64,000 bases of DNA from Limosilactobacillus reuteri (GTDB taxonomy: Bacteria > Bacillota > Bacilli > Lactobacillales > Lactobacillaceae). The position numbers and the translations under genes are program-made. The notes beneath the pieces are model-generated. The model was given only the letters and a program-made list of their open reading frames with translations. It searched no databases and was not told the DNA's origin. Position 1 is the first letter of the stretch. Every line of letters begins with the position of its first letter. Shown in pieces: positions 32,787 to 41,026 of the stretch. Where the stretch lies: the NCBI RefSeq assembly GCF_034259105.1, contig NZ_CP139478.1, forward strand, positions 1,539,001-1,603,000, given 5' to 3'.

Positions 32787-34385
32787 TTGCGAAAAATAAA
32801 AGATTACAAGCCAACTAGGTTCATGGCCAAGGACTCTACTTATAACAAAGACGCAGCTGATTTTGCAGTTTCATTTATCGAATGCCTATGCCATACCAAA
32901 GGGACCTGGGCAGGAAAACCGTTTGATTTAATTGATTGGCAAGAGAAAATAATTCGTGATATCTTTGGCATTCTTAAGCCTGATGGCTACCGTCAATTCA
33001 ACACTGCTTATGTTGAAATTCCCAAGAAGCAAGGAAAGTCAGAACTAGCCGCTGCCGTTGCCCTCCTACTTTGTTGTGCTGATGGAGAAGAGCGGGCGGA
33101 AGTTTATGGCTGCGCGGCTGATCGTCAACAGGCCGCCATTGTTTTTGACGTGGCTGCCGATATGGTACGGATGAATCCTGCCTTGAAGAAGCGGTGCAAG
33201 ATCTTAGCTTCTCAGAAGCGCTTGATCTATGAACCAACTAATAGTTTCTACCAAGTCTTGTCCGCCGACGCCTACTCCAAGCATGGCTTTAATGTTTCTG
33301 GCGTTATTTTTGATGAATTGCATACTCAGCCTAACCGTAAACTTTATGACGTTATGACTAAGGGCTCTGGGGACGCTCGTACTCAACCGCTCTACTTTTT
33401 GATCACGACGGCTGGTAACGATGAAAATTCAATCTGTTATCAGGTCCACCAAAAAGCCATTGACATCATGAAGGGACGTAAACATGACCCTCGCTTCTAC
33501 CCAGTCATTTACGGTGCCGGACGTGACGAAGATTGGTCAAGTCCCGAAGTTTGGAAAAAAGCTAACCCTTCTCTGGGTATCACGGTCAAAATGGAGAAGG
33601 TTACGGATGCCTATAATTCAGCTAAGGAAAACCCAGCTGAAGAAAATACATTCCGACAACTACGGTTAAATCAGTGGGTAAAACAAGATGTTCGATGGAT
33701 GCCGATGGACAAATGGGATGCTTGTGCATTTCCTGTTGATCCCGATGAGTTACGTGGTCACGATTGTTACGGTGGTCTTGACCTGTCATCAACTACTGAT
33801 ATCACAGCATTCGTTTTGGCCTTTCCACCGCGTGATGATTCCGAAGGTTACACCCTGCTCCCCTACTTCTGGATTCCTGAAGATAATGTCGACCTGCGGG
33901 TACGCCGTGACCATGTTCCCTATGATATCTGGAAACAGCAGGGATATTTACAAACCACAGAAGGTAATGTCGTCCACTATGGCTTCATAGAACACTTCAT
34001 TGATGATCTCGGAAAGAAATACCATATCAAGGAAATTGCCTTTGACCGTTGGGGTGCAGTCGAAATGGTCCAGAATCTTGAAGGAATGGGCTTCACGGTA
34101 GTGCCATTTGGCCAAGGGTTCAAAGATATGACTCCACCAACCAAAGAGTTGATGCGCTTAACTTTGGAAAAGAAAATTGCTCACGGTGGACACCCAGTTT
34201 TGCGTTGGATGATGGACAACATCTACATTCGAACTGATCCGGCAGGCAACATCAAACCAGATAAAGCAAAATCAACTGAAAAGATAGATGGCGTTGTCGC
34301 TACTATCATGGGATTGGATCGCGCCATTCGCAATGAAGACAGTGGTGACTCTGTTTATGATGGTCGAGGTCTATTAATGTTGTAA
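32787..34385 (+). CDS. terL: phage terminase large subunit (Terminase_1 family)
   Basis: The 532-residue packaging motor has an N-terminal ATPase with the Walker A variant IPKKQGKSE (about residues 78-86) and Walker B VIFDELH (173-179). The C-terminal RNase-H-like nuclease has YGGLDLSSTTD (first acidic residue), EIAFDRWG and KIDGVVATIMGLDRA. The start is TTG at 32787, about eleven bases after AAAGGATG. Length and motifs are complete. Together with the P27 small subunit and HNH protein it forms a cos-type packaging set like that of HK97-like phages and capsid-forming satellites. Confidence 0.95.
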   Translation: MRKIKDYKPTRFMAKDSTYNKDAADFAVSFIECLCHTKGTWAGKPFDLIDWQEKIIRDIFGILKPDGYRQFNTAYVEIPKKQGKSELAAAVALLLCCADGEERAEVYGCAADRQQAAIVFDVAADMVRMNPALKKRCKILASQKRLIYEPTNSFYQVLSADAYSKHGFNVSGVIFDELHTQPNRKLYDVMTKGSGDARTQPLYFLITTAGNDENSICYQVHQKAIDIMKGRKHDPRFYPVIYGAGRDEDWSSPEVWKKANPSLGITVKMEKVTDAYNSAKENPAEENTFRQLRLNQWVKQDVRWMPMDKWDACAFPVDPDELRGHDCYGGLDLSSTTDITAFVLAFPPRDDSEGYTLLPYFWIPEDNVDLRVRRDHVPYDIWKQQGYLQTTEGNVVHYGFIEHFIDDLGKKYHIKEIAFDRWGAVEMVQNLEGMGFTVVPFGQGFKDMTPPTKELMRLTLEKKIAHGGHPVLRWMMDNIYIRTDPAGNIKPDKAKSTEKIDGVVATIMGLDRAIRNEDSGDSVYDGRGLLML

Positions 34386-34413
34386 TTACGAAAAACTTAA
34401 AGGAGTTGATGCC

Positions 34414-35679
34414 ATGAGTCTATTTAATAAATTGTTCCATACCAATAAAGCTTCACCCAAAAACACCCTATCCAGCACCATGTCATTTTTCTTCGGCAGT
34501 TCGATGGCTGGCCAAAATGTGACCGAACGCACTGCAATGCAGAATACAGCGGTTTATGCTTGTGTGCGGGTCTTAGCGGAAGGATTAGCTGAACTACCAC
34601 TCCATATTTATCAATACACCAGCGATGGTGGCAAACAGCGGGCAATTAACCACCCGCTTTATTTTTTGCTTCATGATGCGCCAAATCCAGAAATGACCAG
34701 TTTTATCTTTCGTGAAACCATGATGAACCATTTATTGCTGTGGGGTAACGCCTATGCACAAATCATTCGCAATGGTCAAGGCCAAATTACAGGGCTTTAT
34801 CCGTTAATGCCAGACCGGATGGACGTCAATCGGGCCGCTAACGGTGAAATCTACTACACCTATAATCGCAACTACGATGATTACCAAGCAAAGAACAAAT
34901 CAAAACAAGTTATTCTCTTATCCGATGAAGTTCTCCATATCGCAGGACTAGGCTTTGATGGTTTGATTGGCTACAGTCCCATTGCTATGGCTAAGAATGC
35001 GATTGGATTATCCATGGCTGCCGAACAATATGGAGCCACTTTCTTCAAAAATGATGCCACGCCTGGTGGTGTTCTCGAGCACCCTAATGTAGTCAAAGAC
35101 CCTGAACGGCTTCGGAAAAGTTGGCAGTCACAATTTTCGGGATCTAATAATCACAGCATTGCTGTCTTGGAAGAAGGAATGACTTTTCACCAGCTTTCCA
35201 TTCCACCTGACCAAGCACAGTTTCTAGATACGCGAAAATTTCAACTAGATGAGATTGCACGGATCTTTCGTGTACCACCACACATGGTTGGTGACCTGGA
35301 TCGTTCCACCTTCTCAAACATTGAACAGCAGTCGCTCGAATTTGTGAAGTACACCTTGAACCCTTGGTGTGTCCGTTGGGAACAAGCGATGAACCAGCAA
35401 TTACTTTCACCTGACGACCAGCAGAAATACTTCATCAAATTCAACGTTGATGGCTTGCTGCGCGGTGATTACGAAAGCCGCATGAATGGTTACGCAATTG
35501 GCCGACAAAACGGCTGGCTATCAGCTAATGATATTCGTGAACTGGAGGACCTCAACCGCATCCCAGCAAACGAAGGTGGTGATCAATACTTGGTTAACGG
35601 TAATATGCTACCACTCAACCAAGCTGGTAACTTCTATAGTTCTCAGCCATCTAAAGAAAGTGAGGAACCAAAAGAATGA
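34414..35679 (+). CDS. HK97-family portal protein
   Basis: The 421-residue protein forms the dodecameric ring through which DNA enters the head. It shows the family pattern: NTAVYACVRVLAEGLAELPL, LLHDAPNPEMTSFIFRETMM, LLWGNAYAQIIRN, FDGLIGYSPIAMAKNAIGLS and DEIARIFRVPPHMVGDL. ATG at 34414 follows AAAGGAGTTG. The end overlaps the protease gene by four bases. It is intact and of normal length. Confidence 0.95.
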   Translation: MSLFNKLFHTNKASPKNTLSSTMSFFFGSSMAGQNVTERTAMQNTAVYACVRVLAEGLAELPLHIYQYTSDGGKQRAINHPLYFLLHDAPNPEMTSFIFRETMMNHLLLWGNAYAQIIRNGQGQITGLYPLMPDRMDVNRAANGEIYYTYNRNYDDYQAKNKSKQVILLSDEVLHIAGLGFDGLIGYSPIAMAKNAIGLSMAAEQYGATFFKNDATPGGVLEHPNVVKDPERLRKSWQSQFSGSNNHSIAVLEEGMTFHQLSIPPDQAQFLDTRKFQLDEIARIFRVPPHMVGDLDRSTFSNIEQQSLEFVKYTLNPWCVRWEQAMNQQLLSPDDQQKYFIKFNVDGLLRGDYESRMNGYAIGRQNGWLSANDIRELEDLNRIPANEGGDQYLVNGNMLPLNQAGNFYSSQPSKESEEPKE

Positions 35680-36347
35680 AACGTTTCTGGAACTGGAGCG
35701 GTCCTCAAAATCAACGTGTCTTAACTATCAACGGTACGATTGCTGAAGATAGCTGGGTTGATGATGAAGTCACTCCCCAAGTATTTCAAGATGAATTAAG
35801 TCAAGGGAAAGGGCCAATCAATCTCTGGTTAAATTCTCCCGGTGGTGACTGTGTCGCTGCCAGTCGCATTTACACGATGCTAATGAATTATCCCGATGAC
35901 GTGAACGTCAAAATTGACGGTATCGCTGCTTCAGCGGCATCAGTTATCGCCATGGCAGGAACAAAAGTTTCCATGGCTCCAACCGCGATGATCATGATCC
36001 ATAATCCATTAACCATTGTTGGTGGACAAAAAGAAGATCTTGATCAAGCTGCACAGATGCTAGCTGAAACCAAAGAATCAATCATTAATGCCTATGAGCT
36101 TAAAACAAACCTACCCCGCGAGAAGATTTCAGCCATGATGGATGACGAAACCTGGATGAATGTCAATAAAGCGATTGAGTTGGGCTTTGCTGATGATATG
36201 CTAGGTCAAAATAAAGATATCACAGATTGTTATTCCTATTCGGATAAGCAATCGGATCTCGTTGTCCTCAATAAACTCAAACGAACAAGCCAAAATACTA
36301 TCTCTGTAAAGTCGCTACAAAAGCGGCTTTCTTTGTTATCACACTAA
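35676..36347 (+). CDS. ClpP-type head maturation protease
   Basis: The 223-residue protein has the ClpP/S49 fold used by phages to cleave the capsid scaffold. WLNSPGGDCVAASRIYTML supplies the oxyanion loop. The catalytic serine lies in DGIAASAASVIAMAG, and MIHNPLTIVGG supplies the histidine. It starts with ATG overlapping the portal stop and is followed 19 bases later by the capsid gene. All catalytic positions are present. Confidence 0.93.
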   Translation: MKRFWNWSGPQNQRVLTINGTIAEDSWVDDEVTPQVFQDELSQGKGPINLWLNSPGGDCVAASRIYTMLMNYPDDVNVKIDGIAASAASVIAMAGTKVSMAPTAMIMIHNPLTIVGGQKEDLDQAAQMLAETKESIINAYELKTNLPREKISAMMDDETWMNVNKAIELGFADDMLGQNKDITDCYSYSDKQSDLVVLNKLKRTSQNTISVKSLQKRLSLLSH

Positions 36348-36366
36348 TTTTTAGGAGGACTTATCA

Positions 36367-37545
36367 ATGAGTAAGATTACTGAATTACAAGAAAAGCGTG
36401 CCCGTATTTGGAAGCAAGCAAAGGATTTCCTGGATGCTAAGCAAAAGGAGTCGGATGTACTATCAGCCGAAGACAATGCCCGCTATGAAAAGATGGAGCA
36501 AGAAGTTGTCGACTTAGGTAAGGAAATCAATCGAAGGCACAAGCAGGCAGAAATTGAAGTGATACTGAACCAACCCACCAGTAAGGCCCTTACTAATTCC
36601 CCAACTGCTGATCAGCTACCAAAGAGCCAGGATGCTTATGCAAAAGATTTCTGGCAAATGATGCGTGGACATGCCGTCGTGGATGCTCTTAAGGAAGGTG
36701 CGGACCCCGATGGTGGTTTCTTAGTGCCCGACGAATTTGAAAACCAACTTATCCAAAAGTTGCAAGAAGCAAATGTCCTACGAACCATCAGCCATGTCAT
36801 CCAAACCAACAGCGGTGAACACAAGATTCCGGTTGTTGCCAGCGAAGGAACAGCTGCTTGGCTTGAAGAAGAAGCAGCCTACACAGAGTCCAACACGCAA
36901 TTTAGTCAGGTGTCACTAGGCGCCCATAAGTTAGGAACCCTAATCAAAGTGTCGGAAGAATTACTAAACGATTCCGCATTTGATTTGATGTCCTATCTCT
37001 CTGATGAATTTGGCCGCCGACTCGGTAATGCCGAAGAACAAGCCTTTTTAACCGGTACCGGTACTGGTCAACCTACTGGCATCTTAACTGACACTAATGG
37101 TGCTTCAGCCGGATCCACAGCTGCTAAGGCCGATACGTTAACTTTTGATGATTTGATCGACCTTTTCTATTCCTTAAAGGCGCCATACCGTCAAAATGCT
37201 GTCTTTTTGATGAACGATGACACTGTGAAGACCATCCGCAAGATGAAGGATAAGAATGACCAGTACATTTGGCAACCTTCCGTTCAGGCGGGCCAACCAG
37301 ACCGAATTCTTAACTGTCCGGTTTACACTAGCCCATTCATGCCGACATTGGCTGCCGCCAATAAGCCGGTGCTTTTCGGTGACTTTAACTACTACTGGAT
37401 TGCAGATCGACAAGGCCGAACTTTCAAACGTCTTAATGAGCTTTACGCCGTAACTGGTCAAGTTGGCTTCTTAGGATCACAACGAGTTGATGGCAAAGTC
37501 GTTCTACCAGAAGCAATTAAAACCTTGTCCATGGCTGCTAAGTAG
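36367..37545 (+). CDS. HK97-family major capsid protein
   Basis: The 392-residue precursor has an N-terminal coiled-coil scaffold (about residues 1-95: KITELQEKRARIWKQAKDF and EVVDLGKEINRRHKQAEIEV). The HK97 fold begins near DGGFLVPDEFENQLIQKLQE and continues through KIPVVASEGTAAWLEEEAAY, LIKVSEELLNDSAFDL and TGTGTGQPTGIL. The scaffold is expected to be removed by the protease upstream. AGGAGG lies before the ATG. The gene is complete. Head size (normal or reduced) cannot be told from sequence. Confidence 0.95.
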   Translation: MSKITELQEKRARIWKQAKDFLDAKQKESDVLSAEDNARYEKMEQEVVDLGKEINRRHKQAEIEVILNQPTSKALTNSPTADQLPKSQDAYAKDFWQMMRGHAVVDALKEGADPDGGFLVPDEFENQLIQKLQEANVLRTISHVIQTNSGEHKIPVVASEGTAAWLEEEAAYTESNTQFSQVSLGAHKLGTLIKVSEELLNDSAFDLMSYLSDEFGRRLGNAEEQAFLTGTGTGQPTGILTDTNGASAGSTAAKADTLTFDDLIDLFYSLKAPYRQNAVFLMNDDTVKTIRKMKDKNDQYIWQPSVQAGQPDRILNCPVYTSPFMPTLAAANKPVLFGDFNYYWIADRQGRTFKRLNELYAVTGQVGFLGSQRVDGKVVLPEAIKTLSMAAK

Positions 37546-37561
37546 AAAGGATTGATGAAAT

Positions 37562-37840
37562 GTGGCTACTATTACTTTGGCCGAAACAAAAGCCTACCTG
37601 AGGGTAGATAACACTGTTGAGGATGACCTCATCACAAAGTTGATTGGATCGGCAACAGCTACGGTCGAGAATGTGCTTCGCCAACCACTATCAGCGTTTG
37701 ATTCCCTCCCTGATGATATTCATACCGCGATTCTCTATACCGTGGCCTACCTTTACGAATATCGGGAAACCGCCGATTTTGATGCCATGATCAAATTTCT
37801 TCGAGCCATCTTGTCCCCTTACCGGAAGGAGGAATTTTAA
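37562..37840 (+). CDS. head-tail connector protein (gp6-like)
   Basis: The 92-residue helical protein matches the phage connector family (gp6-like). Its parts are TLAETKAYLRVDNTVEDDLI, TATVENVLRQPLSAF and HTAILYTVAYLYEYRE. It binds under the portal and forms the neck. The start is GTG, in AAATGTGGCTACT, with AAAGGATTG upstream. The stop overlaps the next start. Confidence 0.85.
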   Translation: MATITLAETKAYLRVDNTVEDDLITKLIGSATATVENVLRQPLSAFDSLPDDIHTAILYTVAYLYEYRETADFDAMIKFLRAILSPYRKEEF

Positions 37841-38223
37841 TGCAACAGCAAAACGAACGTATCAGTAAGATTGCTGATATTGGTGAGCTAGATCGCCGCA
37901 TTACGCTGACGAAAAAGAAATATGTCGGCGAAAATCCTAATACTGGAATGTCGATGTACAAGGATGTTCGCTTAGGCGATGTGTGGGCAAAAGTTTCTGC
38001 TCTGCATGGTCAAGAATATTATACGGCGGTTACGGTCAAATTGGAAAAGCAATTGTCCTTTATTATTCGATATCGTGATGATATTGACGAAGAAACCAAC
38101 ATTTGGTTTGAAGGTCGTGGCTACAATATTGGCTTTATTGATGATGTCAAATATAACCATGAGTACTTGGAAATTAAGGCCGAGTATTCGAGAGGAGTTG
38201 ATGATCCGAATGAAGACAACTAG
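37840..38223 (+). CDS. head closure / head-tail joining protein
   Basis: The 127-residue beta-rich protein resembles the Phage_H_T_join family (SPP1 gp16-like stopper), with IGELDRRITLTKKKYVGENP, VWAKVSALHGQEYY, and FIIRYRDDIDEETNIWFEGR. This protein closes the filled head and offers the docking surface for a tail. It is the last structural gene. In complete phages the tail completion, tape measure and tube genes would follow, but here the holin gene overlaps its end. Confidence 0.85.
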   Translation: MQQQNERISKIADIGELDRRITLTKKKYVGENPNTGMSMYKDVRLGDVWAKVSALHGQEYYTAVTVKLEKQLSFIIRYRDDIDEETNIWFEGRGYNIGFIDDVKYNHEYLEIKAEYSRGVDDPNEDN

Positions 38224-38620
38224 TTTAACGGTAATTAATACTTGCTTTGGTGCAATTGGTGCTTTTCTCGGCTGGTTCTTAGGCGGGCTAGATGGTTTCT
38301 TATATGTTCTCTTGATTTTTATGGTCGTGGACTATATCACCGGAGTGCTTTGTGCCATTAATGAGCATAAGCTCTCCAGCGAGATTGGCTTTCGTGGGCT
38401 TACGCGCAAAGTATTAATCCTATTGTTAGTTGGCATTGCACATTGCCTTGATATTTACCTATTAAAGAATGGTTCAGCAATCCGTACCGCTACTATTTTC
38501 TTCTATATCTCTAATGAAGGTATTTCTCTATTAGAAAATATAAGCCGTCTGGGGCTACCCGTACCTGATAAATTGAAAAGTGTTCTCCAACAATTGCACG
38601 ATAAGGACGATAATAACTAA
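38201..38620 (+). CDS. phage holin family protein
   Basis: The about 139-residue protein has three to four hydrophobic segments (FGAIGAFLGWFLGG, FLYVLLIFMVVDYITGVLCA, VLILLLVGIAHCLDIYLL). It has the family motif DYITGVLCAINEHKLSSEIG, plus RTATIFFYISNEGISLLENI near the end. Holins of this toxin-secretion/phage-lysis type make membrane lesions that release an endolysin. No endolysin gene is present nearby. The start is ATG at 38201 or 38210 after AGAGGAG. The gene overlaps the head closure gene by 23 bases and is followed by a terminator. Confidence 0.88.
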   Translation: MIRMKTTSLTVINTCFGAIGAFLGWFLGGLDGFLYVLLIFMVVDYITGVLCAINEHKLSSEIGFRGLTRKVLILLLVGIAHCLDIYLLKNGSAIRTATIFFYISNEGISLLENISRLGLPVPDKLKSVLQQLHDKDDNN

Positions 38621-38627
38621 CTTTTAC

Positions 38628-38657
38628 CTGTGGACTGCGGTCTGCAGGCTTTTTGTT
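38628..38657 (+). terminator. terminator after the holin gene
   Basis: CCTGTGGAC and GTCTGCAGG form an interrupted stem around TGCG, followed by C and TTTTTG. It ends the head-gene operon. Confidence 0.75.
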
Positions 38658-38664
38658 GTTTCTA

Positions 38665-38673
38665 TGGTAAAAT
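38665..38673 (+). promoter_or_regulatory. extended -10 promoter of the candidate toxin mRNA
   Basis: TGGTAAAAT is an extended -10 (TG-N-TAAAAT) with transcription start expected near 38680. It lies just after the holin terminator, so it would serve a new transcript. Confidence 0.5.
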
Positions 38674-38752
38674 ATCATCAGGTCTGAAATGGTGGGTCGC
38701 TCCCAACATGGAAGGCTTAGTGATAAGGACATGGTCGCATCACCCTTCAACT

Positions 38753-38939
38753 ATTCCTGATAACGCGAGGTGATGACTATGTTAATTTGGAAAGAATCGA
38801 GGACTCGGCATTACTGCCGCCATAGTTATCGTGGCAGTCGGCCAGTTGATCATTGACTGCGCCAAAGCCTACGCGATAATAAAAAAAGCCAACCATAACG
38901 GTTAGCTTCATCCTCGATCATTCCTGATCACGCTTGAGG
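38753..38939 (+). repeat. direct repeat pair flanking the candidate toxin gene
   Basis: ATTCCTGATAACGCGAGG (38753-38770) covers the ribosome site of the small gene. ATTCCTGATCACGCTTGAGG (38920-38939) lies beyond its stop, under the antisense RNA. The two agree in ATTCCTGAT-N-ACGC and GAGG. Such paired repeats let an antisense RNA read from the second copy also pair with the first. Confidence 0.6.
38779..38905 (+). pseudogene. candidate type I toxin peptide (one-base frameshift)
   Basis: GAGGTGA at 38767-38773 stands five bases before ATG (38779). In that frame the product is a short non-hydrophobic peptide. One frame over, from 38789 to the stop at 38905, the sequence encodes 38 residues: GKNRGLGITAAIVIVAVGQL, then IIDCAKAYAIIKKANHNG. 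That is one membrane helix with a basic end, the typical shape of a type I toxin. Removing one T from ATTTGG joins ATG to it and gives a 41-residue peptide starting MLIGKNRGLG. The extra T is probably an inactivating mutation (or a sequence error). I know no named family for it. An antisense RNA gene overlaps the 3' part. Confidence 0.45.
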
Positions 38940-38971
38940 GTAACGAGATGCAGCTCGTTGCTCTCTTTTCT
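38881..38971 (-). ncRNA. candidate antisense antitoxin RNA
   Basis: A minus-strand promoter (TTGAAA, 17 bases, TATCAT) predicts a transcript starting near 38971. The RNA would fold a 5' hairpin (GAGAGCAACGAG with CTCGTTACCCTC), then expose the complement of the second direct repeat. It would end at an intrinsic terminator (AAGCTAACC, GTTAT, GGTTGGCTT and seven T) near 38881. Its length of about 90 bases, convergent direction and direct-repeat complementarity are those of antisense RNAs in par/Fst-like type I systems. Confidence 0.5.
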
Positions 38972-38975
38972 TTTA
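38936..38975 (+). terminator. terminator of the candidate toxin mRNA
   Basis: GAGGGTAACGAG pairs with CTCGTTGCTCTC around ATGCAG and is followed by TTTTCTTTT. On the opposite strand the same stem is the 5' hairpin of the antisense RNA. Confidence 0.6.
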
Positions 38976-38977
38976 TT

Positions 38978-39006
38978 ATGATAGCTGATCTATCCTATTT
39001 TTTCAA
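38978..39006 (-). promoter_or_regulatory. sigma-A promoter of the antisense RNA
   Basis: TTGAAA at 39006-39001 and TATCAT at 38983-38978 are separated by exactly 17 bases. Each hexamer matches the consensus at five of six positions. Confidence 0.65.
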
Positions 39007-39011
39007 CTTTT

Positions 39012-39042
39012 TAGCTGGCAGTTTTCTGTCAGCTTTTTTCTT
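39012..39042 (+). terminator. second hairpin with T-run before the SHOCT-like gene
   Basis: AGCTGGCAG and CTGTCAGCT pair around TTTT and are followed by TTTTTC, giving a standard intrinsic terminator on the plus strand. Confidence 0.75.
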
Positions 39043-39095
39043 TTACCATGGTTTACTTTTCGACCTCCGCTGGCTTATCAGTGGAGGTAATTAAG

Positions 39096-39335
39096 ATGAC
39101 AAAACAAGTTAAAGAAGTAACTCATCAACCACTGACGTCGATCAATACAACAATTTCGCAAAAGCAATTGCTAAATGACTTACATTATCGACAATCCAAA
39201 CAGATCATCCAACATTTGCTGGATAAAGGGTTGATTTCGGCTGATCAATTTCAAAAGATTGACCAATTAAACAAGCAGTCCTTTCCACCACTATATAGTC
39301 CTGAATGTGTTGCTACATCAACGATCCAGAGCTAA
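39096..39335 (+). CDS. SHOCT-like small protein
   Basis: The 79-residue product has a helical core ending HYRQSKQIIQHLLDKGLISA, followed by DQFQKIDQLNKQSFPPLY. The pattern of a short helix pair with LLDKGLISxxQFxxID is that of SHOCT domains, which occur at the C-termini of many bacterial proteins. In phage-like elements such a gene often stands just before the serine recombinases. GGAGG lies nine bases before ATG 39096. Role unknown, perhaps a recombination directionality factor or oligomerisation partner; that is speculation. Confidence 0.6.
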   Translation: MTKQVKEVTHQPLTSINTTISQKQLLNDLHYRQSKQIIQHLLDKGLISADQFQKIDQLNKQSFPPLYSPECVATSTIQS

Positions 39336-39364
39336 CATACCACACTGACGAAAGGAGGTTTGCC

Positions 39365-41026
39365 ATGTCGACCATTACTAAAATTCAAGGTTATCACAAT
39401 GATGTCAAGCAACTACGTGTGGCAGCCTACTGCCGAGTTTCTACTGACAATGTCGAACAGTTGGAAAGTCTGCAAAATCAGCGTGAGCATTATCAGGAGT
39501 ACATTAGTCACCATCCCAATTGGCAACTTGCCAAAATCTACTATGATGAAGGCATTTCTGGCACTAAATTAACGAAACGGAATGCTTTAAAAGAATTACT
39601 GGTTGATTGTCGCAATAACCGGATTGACCTGATAGTAACCAAATCCATCAGTCGCTTATCACGAAATACGACTGATTGTTTACAAATTGTCCGTGAATTG
39701 CAACAGCTGAACATTCCGATCATTTTTGAAAAGGAACATCTTAATACTGGGGCAATGGCGAGTGAACTATTCTTGTCCATTCTCAGTAGTATCGCTCAGG
39801 ATGAATCGCGCTCCACAGCTGGCAACTTACGCTGGGCAATTCGGCAGCGCTTTGCCAATGGTGAATTTAGAGTATCTTCTGCACCTTACGGTTATAAGCT
39901 TCGAGATGGCAACTTATTAATCTATCCAGCAGAAGCACGGACCGTGAAACATATTTTCCATAAATTTCTGACTGGCACTTCTGCCACGCAAATTGCTAAA
40001 GAGCTAAATGGACATCAAGTTGCTACCCAACGTGGCGGTCACTGGCGCAGTAATACGGTCCTTAACATTCTACGAAACATCAACTACACCGGTGACATGC
40101 TGTGCCAGAAAACTTATCGTGATGATCAATATCATCGCCATTTCAACCATGGTGAACTAGCCCAATACCTAATTGAAAACCATCATCCAAGTTTGATCAG
40201 TCACCAAGCCTTCGATCAAGCTCAGAAAATAATTAAGGAAAATGCGCAAAAGCGCCACATTGAAGTCGGTACTCACAAGTATCAGCAACATTATCCTTTC
40301 TCAGGAAAAATCATCTGTGGATATTGCAGTACCACCTTTAAGCGACAAACCAGACCTAATAAAATCTGTTGGGCATGTCAAAAGCACTTAAAGTCTGCCA
40401 AGCAATGCCCGATTAAAGCAATTAGTGAAGAAAGTTTGGAAGCCGCCTTCTGCAGCATGATGAATAAGTTAATCTTCAGCCAGAAGTTCCTACTGCAACC
40501 ATTGCTTGAAGAACTACAAAATCAAGCTAATAGCAATTCCAATGGTGAATTAGGAAAATTGGCTGAGCAAATCAAAGCTAACGACCATAAGGCCGAAACG
40601 CTAACCCGATTGATGCAATCAGGGCTGCTCGACAAGGCCATTTATGTTAACCAAACGGCCAAACTAGAACAAGACACTTATCAATGCCGACAAAAGATCA
40701 AACTACTGAATAGTCAAAATACTGATTCAGCCAACGATTTTGAAGAAGTCAGGTCTTTACTGCGTTGGTGCCAGAAAGGGCAAACGCTAACCAGCTTTAA
40801 TCCCAACTTATTTCAAACTTTTGCACAGCAAATCATTGTCAACGATCCGACTGAAGTGATTTTTAAACTCAAATGTGCCTTGGAATTAACTGAAAAACTA
40901 ACCAAGAAAGCCGCAGTCTATCAACAATTCTACCGTGGCATCATTAAGCAACGGTTCAATGAACCAATCAAGCAAGCAGAATATCTGTACAGCATTATCG
41001 AAAGTGAAGGTGATTTAATTGGGTAA
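39365..41026 (+). CDS. large serine recombinase 1
   Basis: The 553-residue protein has an N-terminal resolvase domain with the catalytic serine in AAYCRVSTDNVEQLES (S26) and the arginine-rich TKSISRLSRNTTDCL. A recombinase domain follows (LTGTSATQIAKELNGHQVAT). Then comes a zinc ribbon (IICGYCSTTFKRQTRP with WACQKHLKSAKQC), and a C-terminal coiled coil. Such enzymes integrate and excise elements between short att sites. ATG at 39365 has AAAGGAGG upstream. It overlaps the second recombinase gene by eight bases. All catalytic residues are present. Confidence 0.93.
   Translation: MSTITKIQGYHNDVKQLRVAAYCRVSTDNVEQLESLQNQREHYQEYISHHPNWQLAKIYYDEGISGTKLTKRNALKELLVDCRNNRIDLIVTKSISRLSRNTTDCLQIVRELQQLNIPIIFEKEHLNTGAMASELFLSILSSIAQDESRSTAGNLRWAIRQRFANGEFRVSSAPYGYKLRDGNLLIYPAEARTVKHIFHKFLTGTSATQIAKELNGHQVATQRGGHWRSNTVLNILRNINYTGDMLCQKTYRDDQYHRHFNHGELAQYLIENHHPSLISHQAFDQAQKIIKENAQKRHIEVGTHKYQQHYPFSGKIICGYCSTTFKRQTRPNKICWACQKHLKSAKQCPIKAISEESLEAAFCSMMNKLIFSQKFLLQPLLEELQNQANSNSNGELGKLAEQIKANDHKAETLTRLMQSGLLDKAIYVNQTAKLEQDTYQCRQKIKLLNSQNTDSANDFEEVRSLLRWCQKGQTLTSFNPNLFQTFAQQIIVNDPTEVIFKLKCALELTEKLTKKAAVYQQFYRGIIKQRFNEPIKQAEYLYSIIESEGDLIG

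Noticed and set aside
38779..38856. A 25-codon frame from ATG at 38779 taken as the toxin as written
   Set aside because: The peptide is polar and rich in arginine and histidine, while the adjacent frame encodes a clean membrane helix. The frameshift reading is more likely.
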